In this document: one piece after another, positions 58,201 to 64,000 of the stretch
Numbering within the stretch: position 1 is the first letter of the stretch
Layout: every line of letters starts with the position of its first letter
Source: Pseudomonas bijieensis
GTDB lineage: Bacteria; Pseudomonadota; Gammaproteobacteria; Pseudomonadales; Pseudomonadaceae
Direction of reading: 5' to 3'
Length of the DNA stretch: 64,000 nt
NCBI RefSeq assembly: GCF_013347965.1
Contig: NZ_CP048810.1
Location: forward strand, 5,021,501 to 5,085,500
The notes under the pieces: generated by a model
What the model saw: only the letters and a program-made list of their open reading frames with translations
What the model was told of the DNA's origin: nothing
The model's database searches: none
Translations under genes and position numbers: made by a program

Positions 58201-58959
58201 ATGAACAGCGAAGAACAAACCCTGATCGATGGACTGTTTTCACGGCTGCAACAGGCCGAAAAGGAATCAGCCCCGCGTGACGCCCAGGCCGAGGCGCGGA
58301 TCAAGGAGCACATGGTCAGCCAGCCAGCGGCGGGCTATTTCATGGCCCAGGCGATTCTGGTGCAGGAGGCCGCGATCAAGCGCCTCGATGAACAGAACAA
58401 GCAACTGAGCCAGCAAGTCGAGCAATTGCAGGCCGAGCTGCAACAGGCCCGCAAACAGACGTCGGCGCCCAGCGGCGGCGGTGGTTTTCTCTCGAGTATT
58501 TTCGGTGGCAGCTCGCGGGATTCACGCCCATCGAGCCCGCCGGCCTCCAGTGGGGGCGGCTGGCGCGAACCGGCGCCGTCGTCCTTCAATGCTCCGCCCC
58601 AACAGGGCTTCGGCGCGCCGCCCGGCAATTACGGCGCACCGCAACAGCAGGCCCCGGCAGCGAGCAGCTTCCTGGGCGGCGCCCTGAAAACCGCAGCGGG
58701 CGTGGCCGGCGGCGTGATGCTGGCCCAAGGCATCAGCAGCCTGTTCCACAGCGGCCAGCAACCGCAGGAAATCGTCGAAGTCATCAAGGAAGAGCCGGCC
58801 CAACCGGTCAACGACACTGCCAACAGCAGTGACAACGGCTGGGGTGATGATCAGCGGGTGGCCGATAACGATACCTATGGCAACGACCAGGGTGGTTTCA
58901 GCGACGCGGACTACAGCGACGATTCTTCTTTCTTCGGCGACGACGACTCCTTCGTCTGA
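58201..58959 (+). CDS. DUF2076 family protein
   Basis: A 252-residue protein. The N-terminal MNSEEQTLIDGLFSRLQQAE and AGYFMAQAILVQEAAIKRL define DUF2076, with a coiled coil at about residues 60-95 (LDEQNKQLSQQVEQLQAEL). The middle is a Pro/Gly/Ser/Gln-rich linker with GGGFLSSIFGG and FLGGALKTAAGVAGGVMLAQGISSLF. The tail is very acidic (DADYSDDSSFFGDDDSF). It has a GAGG ribosome-binding site. No function known. The acidic tail and linker suggest a scaffold or binding role, which is inference. Confidence 0.86.
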   Translation: MNSEEQTLIDGLFSRLQQAEKESAPRDAQAEARIKEHMVSQPAAGYFMAQAILVQEAAIKRLDEQNKQLSQQVEQLQAELQQARKQTSAPSGGGGFLSSIFGGSSRDSRPSSPPASSGGGWREPAPSSFNAPPQQGFGAPPGNYGAPQQQAPAASSFLGGALKTAAGVAGGVMLAQGISSLFHSGQQPQEIVEVIKEEPAQPVNDTANSSDNGWGDDQRVADNDTYGNDQGGFSDADYSDDSSFFGDDDSFV

Positions 58960-59087
58960 CCCACCATTCGTCCGGGGCGCCCTGGCGCCTCGGGCCGATT
59001 ATTCGCGGAACAATCCTTCAGACTGGCATACTGGGCAACTTTTCGGCCCAGGTGGTCTGCGTGCGTGTGCATCCAAGAGGAAACGCG

Positions 59088-59567
59088 GTGAAAAAAATTG
59101 CAGTGTTCGCCGATGTCCAGAACCTCTACTACACCGTGCGCCAGGCCTATGGTTGCCATTTCAATTATGCCGCGCTGTGGGCCGATGTGAGCAAGCAGGG
59201 GCAGATCGTCGAGGCCTATGCCTATGCGATCGATCGCGGCGACAGCAAACAGCAGCAATTCCAGCAGATCCTGCGCAACCTGGGTTTTGTCGTGAAGCTC
59301 AAGCCCTACATCCAGCGCAGCGACGGCTCGGCCAAGGGCGACTGGGATGTGGGCATCACCCTCGACATCATGGACGCCGCCGACCACGTCGATGAAGTGG
59401 TGCTGGCCTCCGGTGACGGCGATTTCGACATGCTGCTCGAGCGCATCATCCAAAAGCACGGCGTCCAGGCTGTGGCCTATGGCGTGCCGGGGCTGACCGC
59501 CAATTCGCTGATCCGCGCCGCCAGCCGCTACGTGCCCATCGAAGGCGCCTTGCTGCTCAAGAATTGA
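59088..59567 (+). CDS. NYN-domain protein (LabA/DUF88 family)
   Basis: A 159-residue single NYN domain, a PIN-like nuclease fold. IAVFADVQNLYYTV, GDWDVGITLDIMDA and ASGDGDFDMLLERI carry the conserved Asp residues of the metal site. It has a GTG start with AGAGGA seven to nine bases upstream; ATG 59052 would add 12 residues. It is followed by a DEDDh exonuclease gene after 22 bases, so the two likely share a transcript and may act on RNA. Confidence 0.9.
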   Translation: MKKIAVFADVQNLYYTVRQAYGCHFNYAALWADVSKQGQIVEAYAYAIDRGDSKQQQFQQILRNLGFVVKLKPYIQRSDGSAKGDWDVGITLDIMDAADHVDEVVLASGDGDFDMLLERIIQKHGVQAVAYGVPGLTANSLIRAASRYVPIEGALLLKN

Positions 59568-59589
59568 TTTTTACGGAGCTCAGACAGGT

Positions 59590-60201
59590 TTGGAACGCAT
59601 CGCAGTCATCGACTTTGAAACCACCGGCATCACGCCAAGCAGCAGTTGTCGGGCCACCGAAATTGCCGTGGTGATCCTTGAGCAGGGCCGGATCGTCGAC
59701 CGCTACCAGAGCCTGATGAATGCCGGCGTGCGCGTCCCGGCGTTTATCGAGCAACTGACCGGCATCAGCAATGCCATGCTGCGCAGTGCACCGTCGGCGG
59801 AAAAGGTGATGAACGAGGTCAACGAGTTCGTCGGCATCACGCCGCTGCTGGCCCACAACGCCGCGTTCGACCAGAAGTTCTGGGACTTCGAACTGGGGCG
59901 AATCAAACGCACCCGCTTGCAGAATTTTGCCTGTTCACTGTTGCTGGCCCGGCGCCTGATGCCGGCGGCGCCGAACCACAAACTCGGCACCCTCAACGCG
60001 TTCGCTGGCTTGCCCCACACCGGCCAGGCTCACCGGGCCATGGCCGACGCCGAAATGGCCGCCAACCTCACCGCGCACCTGGCCTCGGAACTGCGGCAAA
60101 AGCATGGGCTGCGGGAGTTGTCCCATGATTTGCTATGCAGCTTGCAGAAAGTGCCGGCGGCGAAGATCAACGAGCATCTCAAGCGGCATCGCGGGTTCTA
60201 A
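59590..60201 (+). CDS. DEDDh 3'-5' exonuclease
   Basis: A 203-residue DnaQ-like exonuclease. The motifs are VIDFETTG (Asp, Glu), HNAAFDQKF (Asp) and HRAMADAEM (His, Asp), giving the full DEDDh set. It could trim DNA or RNA ends. The start is TTG at 59590, where MERIAVIDF begins the fold, with CGGAG about 14 bases upstream; no ATG is near. The gene pairs with the NYN protein. Confidence 0.88.
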   Translation: MERIAVIDFETTGITPSSSCRATEIAVVILEQGRIVDRYQSLMNAGVRVPAFIEQLTGISNAMLRSAPSAEKVMNEVNEFVGITPLLAHNAAFDQKFWDFELGRIKRTRLQNFACSLLLARRLMPAAPNHKLGTLNAFAGLPHTGQAHRAMADAEMAANLTAHLASELRQKHGLRELSHDLLCSLQKVPAAKINEHLKRHRGF

Positions 60202-60220
60202 GCACACCACAAAACAAAAA

Positions 60221-60312
60221 CTGTGGGAGCGAGCCTGCTCGCGATTGCGGTATGTCAGTCGACATTGATGTTGGCTGATCCAACGCTATCGCGAGCAGGC
60301 TCGCTCCCACAG
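60221..60312. repeat. REP doublet, GGGAGCGAGCC family
   Basis: An inverted pair of GAGCCTGCTCGCGAT cores between the convergent exonuclease and Lrp-family genes. Confidence 0.9.
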
Positions 60313-60333
60313 TTTTGATTTGTGTTGGGTCGT

Positions 60334-60786
60334 TTATTTCCCGTTGCCTTCCAACTGCCCCAACGGCACACGCTTTTCAATGGCGCTGGACAGCACGATC
60401 GAGGTCTTGCTGAAGCCGAACTTGGCGATGCGGTTGATCAGCTCTTCCAGCTCCGGCATAGAACCGACCGCCGCTTGCATGATCACGCACGGATCGCCGG
60501 TCACCCGATGGCATTCGGTCAGTTGTGGGATCTTGCACAGTTCGTCGTAAGTCTTCTGTTTACCGTGTTGGTCCATCCGCAGTTCGATGACGCATTGGAT
60601 CGGCAGGCCGATTTTCGCCATGTCGACTTTGGCTTGATAGCCGGTAATCACGCCGCTGGTTTCCAGCTTGCTGACTCGCTCGGCCACGGCGGGGGCCGAC
60701 AGGTTCACTTTGCGGGCCAGTTCGGCGTAGGACGCACGACCGTTTTCCAACAAAGCGCTGAGCAGCATGCGGTCGTATTTATCCAC
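60334..60786 (-). CDS. Lrp/AsnC-family transcriptional regulator
   Basis: A 150-residue regulator: helix-turn-helix in the first 50 residues (LLSALLENGRASYAELARKVNLSAPAVAERV) and a RAM domain with HRVTGDPCVIMQAAVGS. It is divergent from an EamA/DMT exporter with a 160-base shared promoter region, so it probably controls that exporter in response to an amino acid. This is typical of AsnC-family/exporter pairs. Confidence 0.93.
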   Translation of the reverse strand: MDKYDRMLLSALLENGRASYAELARKVNLSAPAVAERVSKLETSGVITGYQAKVDMAKIGLPIQCVIELRMDQHGKQKTYDELCKIPQLTECHRVTGDPCVIMQAAVGSMPELEELINRIAKFGFSKTSIVLSSAIEKRVPLGQLEGNGK

Positions 60787-60946
60787 GGTTTGGCTTCCGA
60801 TGACATGACTTTCGAAAGCATGGTTTATAGCGTTTATCTCCGTGTTTTGAAAAGTGTATGGGTCGGATAAACAGGTTTTGTAACTTATTTTCCGTCTGTC
60901 GCCTTTCTAGAATAGCGTCTCTCATTGTCCTGACTTCGAGCCGACC

Positions 60947-61849
60947 ATGCCTGGCCCACGCCGTTTTCCTTTGCCATTGATCGCTGCCTTTTTCGCCTTG
61001 TACGTCATCTGGGGATCGACCTACCTGGTGATTCGCATCGGTGTCGAGCATTGGCCGCCGCTGTTGCTGGCGGGGATCCGTTTCGTGCTGGCCGGTTCGC
61101 TGATGTACGGCTTCCTGCGCTGGCGTGGAGCGCCGGCACCGACTTGGGCGCAATGGAAGGCCGGGGCCATCATTGGCGTGCTGTTGCTCAGTTTCGGTAA
61201 CGGTGCGGTGAGTGTGGCCGAGCACACGGGCGTGGCATCCGGGGTCGCTGCGCTGGCGGTGGCGACGGTACCTTTGTTTACCCTGCTCTGCGGCTACTTC
61301 TGGGGCGCGCGCAATACCCGTCTGGAATGGGCGGGGATTGTGCTAGGGTTGATCGGCATCGCCATGCTCAATCTCGGTTCGAACCTGCAATCGAGCCCGT
61401 TGGGCGCGACCTTGCTGGTGTTCGCGGCAGCGTCCTGGGCCTTCGGTTCGGTGCTGAGCAAGCACCTGCCGTTGCCGGCGGGGGCGATGGCCAGCGCCGT
61501 GGAAATGCTGGTGGGTGGCGTGGTGCTGTTGATCGGCAGCGTGGCCAGCGGTGAGCATCTGGACAGTATTCCGCCGTTGGAAGGTTGGTTCGCCCTGGCT
61601 TACCTGACTTGCTTCGGCTCGATCGTTGCCTTCAACGCCTACATGTACCTGCTCAAGCATGTACGTCCGGCGGCAGCCACCAGTTATGCCTACGTCAACC
61701 CGGCCGTGGCGGTGTTGCTGGGCATTGTGTTCGCCGGTGAGACCATCGGCATCGAAGAAGCCCTGGCGATGCTGGTGATCATCAGTGCGGTGGTGTTGAT
61801 CGGCTTGCCCCAGTGGCGCAAACCCAAGCCTGCGCCGGCCACATCCTGA
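60947..61849 (+). CDS. EamA/DMT-family exporter (YedA-like)
   Basis: A 300-residue transporter with ten predicted membrane helices in two EamA repeats. AAFFALYVIWGSTYLVIRIGVE in the first helix is the YedA-type signature; the second repeat starts ASWAFGSVLSKHLPLP. It likely exports an amino acid or a related metabolite, judged by the divergent Lrp-family gene. The start is the ATG at 60947. Confidence 0.91.
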   Translation: MPGPRRFPLPLIAAFFALYVIWGSTYLVIRIGVEHWPPLLLAGIRFVLAGSLMYGFLRWRGAPAPTWAQWKAGAIIGVLLLSFGNGAVSVAEHTGVASGVAALAVATVPLFTLLCGYFWGARNTRLEWAGIVLGLIGIAMLNLGSNLQSSPLGATLLVFAAASWAFGSVLSKHLPLPAGAMASAVEMLVGGVVLLIGSVASGEHLDSIPPLEGWFALAYLTCFGSIVAFNAYMYLLKHVRPAAATSYAYVNPAVAVLLGIVFAGETIGIEEALAMLVIISAVVLIGLPQWRKPKPAPATS

Positions 61850-61907
61850 TTTAGGGTAAACTGCCGCGCATTGCACACCTTGCGCTGATTTTTCCTACGG
61901 TATTTCC

Positions 61908-63245
61908 ATGACTTTCGCCACCCTTGGCCTGATCGAACCCTTGCTGCGCGCCCTCGAGACGCTTGGTTACCAGACCCCGACTCCGGTGCAGGCCCAAGCC
62001 ATGCCGGCAGTGCTGGCCGGTCGCGACTTGATGGCCGCCGCCCAGACCGGTACCGGCAAGACCGCCGGTTTCGCCGTGCCGCTGTTGCAACTGCTGACCA
62101 CCGAGGGACCGAAAGTCGCGGCCAACTCGGTGCGGGCGTTGATCCTGGTGCCGACCCGCGAGCTGGCCGAACAGGTCCATGAAAGCGTGCGTCAGTACGC
62201 GCAAAACTTGCCGCTGAGCACTTACGCTGTGTACGGCGGCGTCAGCATCAACCCGCAGATGATGAAACTGCGCAAAGGCGTCGACCTGCTGGTCGCCACG
62301 CCGGGCCGCTTGCTCGACTTGTTCCGCCAGAACGCGCTGAAGTTCAACCAGTTGCAGACCCTGGTGCTGGACGAAGCCGACCGTATGCTCGACCTGGGCT
62401 TCTCCGAAGAACTGGCGAATATCTACAAGGCCCTGCCGAAGAAGCGCCAGACCCTGCTGTTCTCGGCAACCTTTTCCGATGCGATCCGCTTGCTGGCCGG
62501 GCAGATGCTCAACGATCCGCTGAGCATTGAAGTGAGTCCGCGCAACGTGGCCGCCAACACCGTCAAGCAATGGGTGGTGACGGTGGACAAGAAGCGCAAG
62601 CCGGAATTGTTCGTGCACCTGATGCGCAAGAACAAGTGGAAGCAGGTGCTGGTCTTTGCCAAGACGCGCAACGGCGTCGATGCGCTGGTGGAAAAACTCC
62701 AGGGCCTGGGCGTCAACGCCGACGGCATCCACGGTGACAAGCCCCAGGCCACCCGCCAGCGTGCCCTGGACCGCTTCAAGGCCAGCGAAGTGCAGATCCT
62801 GGTGGCCACCGATGTCGCCGCCCGTGGCCTGGATATCGAGGATTTGCCGTTGGTGGTGAACTTCGACCTGCCGATCGTCGCCGAAGACTACATCCACCGT
62901 ATCGGTCGTACCGGTCGGGCGGGCGCTACGGGGCAGGCGATTTCTTTAGTCTGCGCCGATGAAGTGAATCTGCTGTCGGCCATCGAGATGCTGACCCGTC
63001 AGACATTGCCCCGGCAGATGGAGCAGGACTTCGAGCCTGAGCATCGGGTGCCGGACACTGATGCCAGTGGCCAGGTCATCAAGAAACCGAAAAAGCCGAA
63101 GAAACCAAAGGCCTCGGGCGGTGGTGGCAAGCGCAACCTGGGCAAGTGGGTGGACAGCGGCGATTCCTCGCCTGTGGAACCCTCGGTCAAGCCTGTGCGA
63201 AAAGTGCCGGTGTTCAATACCGGGCCGCGTAAGCGTAAGCCTTGA
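61908..63245 (+). CDS. rhlE: DEAD-box RNA helicase RhlE
   Basis: A 445-residue helicase. Q-motif region YQTPTPVQAQAMPAVLAGRDL, Walker A AQTGTGKTAG, DEAD in LDEADRMLDLGF, SAT, and HRIGRTGRAG are all present. The last 60 residues are Lys/Arg- and Gly-rich (KKPKKPKKPKASGGGGKR), a typical RNA-binding tail. In PAO1 the gene at this place is PA3950 (RhlE1, from memory). Active in ribosome assembly and RNA turnover. Confidence 0.95.
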   Translation: MTFATLGLIEPLLRALETLGYQTPTPVQAQAMPAVLAGRDLMAAAQTGTGKTAGFAVPLLQLLTTEGPKVAANSVRALILVPTRELAEQVHESVRQYAQNLPLSTYAVYGGVSINPQMMKLRKGVDLLVATPGRLLDLFRQNALKFNQLQTLVLDEADRMLDLGFSEELANIYKALPKKRQTLLFSATFSDAIRLLAGQMLNDPLSIEVSPRNVAANTVKQWVVTVDKKRKPELFVHLMRKNKWKQVLVFAKTRNGVDALVEKLQGLGVNADGIHGDKPQATRQRALDRFKASEVQILVATDVAARGLDIEDLPLVVNFDLPIVAEDYIHRIGRTGRAGATGQAISLVCADEVNLLSAIEMLTRQTLPRQMEQDFEPEHRVPDTDASGQVIKKPKKPKKPKASGGGGKRNLGKWVDSGDSSPVEPSVKPVRKVPVFNTGPRKRKP

Positions 63246-63271
63246 TGATCTGCTCTATCTGATAAACCACT

Positions 63272-63355
63272 TTCGCGAGCAGGCTCGCTCCCACATTCGA
63301 CCGAGTTCTTTCAGAAAGAATGCGATCACTGTGGGAGCGAGCCTGCTCGCGATGG
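63272..63355. repeat. REP doublet, inverted orientation
   Basis: Two copies of the GGGAGCGAG core (TCGCGAGCAGGCTCGCTCCC then GGGAGCGAGCCTGCTCGCGA) lie 30 bases apart, between convergent rhlE and the flavoprotein gene. Confidence 0.9.
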
Positions 63356-63369
63356 CCGCGCCTCGATCT

Positions 63370-64000
63370 TCAATCCAGGCGCTGTAACCACTCCACCATG
63401 CCCAACCCCGCCGCCCGGCCGCTGGCAAAGCACGCCGTGAGCAGGTAGCCGCCGGTCGGCGCTTCCCAATCGAGCATTTCCCCAGCGCAGAACACGCCAG
63501 GCATTTGCTTGAGCATCAGGCGTTCATCCAGGGCTTCGAACGCCACGCCACCGGCGCTGCTGATTGCTTCGTCCAAAGGCCGGGTCTTTACCAGGGTGAC
63601 CGGCAAGGCCTTGATCGCCTGGGCCAGCCGCGCCGGGTCAGCGAAACAATCGGCGGGTGTGAGCTCGCGCAACAGCGCCGCCTTGACCCCATCGATGCCC
63701 AACTGGCTGTGCAGGTGCTTGGCCAATGAGCGTGAACCGCGAGGCTTGCTCAGGGCTTGCTGGATTTTGTCCACAGGTCGCCCTGGCAGCAGGTCCAGAT
63801 GAGTCGTTGCGCTGCCGTGTTGGTTGATCGCTTCGCGAATCGCTGCCGACAACGCATAGATCAAGCTGCCTTCGATGCCCGTGGTGGTGATCACGCATTC
63901 GCCGAGGCGCGGCACATCGTCGTTAAGGCCGATGGCGATGTTTTTCAGTGGGGCGCCGGCGAATTTGCTGATCATCAGGTCGCTCCAGGCCTCGACCTCG
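63370..64000 (-). CDS. Flavoprotein of the TIGR03862/HI0933 (YhiN-like) family, C-terminal part (cut by window edge)
   Basis: Only the last 210 residues are in the window; the frame runs on past base 64000, so the Rossmann FAD loop is missing. The segments FAGAPLKNIAI, TTGIEGSLIY, and GVFCAGEMLDWEAPTGGYLLTACFASGRAAG match the C-terminal half of HI0933-like oxidoreductases of the TIGR03862 type. The partner and reaction are unknown. Confidence 0.85.
   Translation of the reverse strand, partial: EVEAWSDLMISKFAGAPLKNIAIGLNDDVPRLGECVITTTGIEGSLIYALSAAIREAINQHGSATTHLDLLPGRPVDKIQQALSKPRGSRSLAKHLHSQLGIDGVKAALLRELTPADCFADPARLAQAIKALPVTLVKTRPLDEAISSAGGVAFEALDERLMLKQMPGVFCAGEMLDWEAPTGGYLLTACFASGRAAGLGMVEWLQRLD

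Noticed and set aside
48934..60786. The two Lrp/AsnC regulators as recent duplicates
   Set aside because: Their helix-turn-helix and RAM sequences differ widely and their neighbours differ; they are separate family members.

Overview
The window is a stretch of Pseudomonas chromosome, most likely from the P. fluorescens species complex. Three things point there: GC-rich coding DNA, abundant short palindromic REP elements of the kind known from fluorescent pseudomonads, and a gene order that, as I remember it, follows the P. aeruginosa PAO1 block from about PA4021 down to PA3950. I see no tRNA, rRNA, CRISPR array, prophage or transposase gene. It is mostly core genome, with a few accessory or odd patches.

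Layout. 1-8.3 kb: the end of a sigma-54 activator, mpl, ubiX, small envelope genes, a MORN-repeat/C13 peptidase-like lipoprotein, a MaoC protein, a CidA/LrgB pair and a LON-domain protein. 8.4-10.6 kb: a DedA-PAP2 fusion and a 3-methyladenine glycosylase on the minus strand. 10.7-22.2 kb: a long plus-strand run, proA-nadD-rsfS-rlmH-mrdA-rodA-mltB-rlpA-dacC-DUF493-lipB-lipA, joining ribosome maturation, NAD, proline and lipoate synthesis to the cell-elongation peptidoglycan machinery. 22.2-23.1 kb: a gene-free block built from two inverted copies of a roughly 270-base repeat around REP elements and microsatellites. 23.1-30.4 kb: an LD-carboxypeptidase, then on the minus strand leuS-lptE-holA, the ribosome-rescue gene arfA with a hairpin inside its coding end, and a second lytic transglycosylase.

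30.6-38.6 kb: two small envelope genes, the minus-strand operon miaB-ybeZ-ybeY-corC-lnt, a DUF1820 gene and a Sel1 protein. Both lnt and the DUF1820 gene carry an apparent one-base insertion in a G/C homopolymer. 38.8-41.6 kb: thiD-thiE-hemL. 42.0-48.8 kb: the hybrid sensor kinase ladS, an AidB-like acyl-CoA dehydrogenase, amn, an RluE-type pseudouridine synthase and a DUF2788 membrane protein. 48.9-54.9 kb: an Lrp-family regulator facing a structured region that ends in a strong terminator (possible sRNA), a Pro/Gly-rich exported protein, a cation efflux protein, a lipoprotein and hrpB.

54.9-57.3 kb holds the most unusual protein: a 411-residue gene of visibly lower GC whose N-terminus looks like a proteasome-beta/HslV-type Ntn hydrolase, 13 bases downstream of a membrane-anchored EEP-family phosphatase/nuclease. 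57.4-64 kb: YciC, DUF2076, a NYN-domain nuclease beside a DEDDh exonuclease, an Lrp regulator divergent from an EamA transporter, rhlE, and the C-terminal part of a flavoprotein.

REP elements sit at 17 sites, nearly always just after gene ends. Orthology to PAO1 genes is from memory of gene order and family sequence, not from a search.
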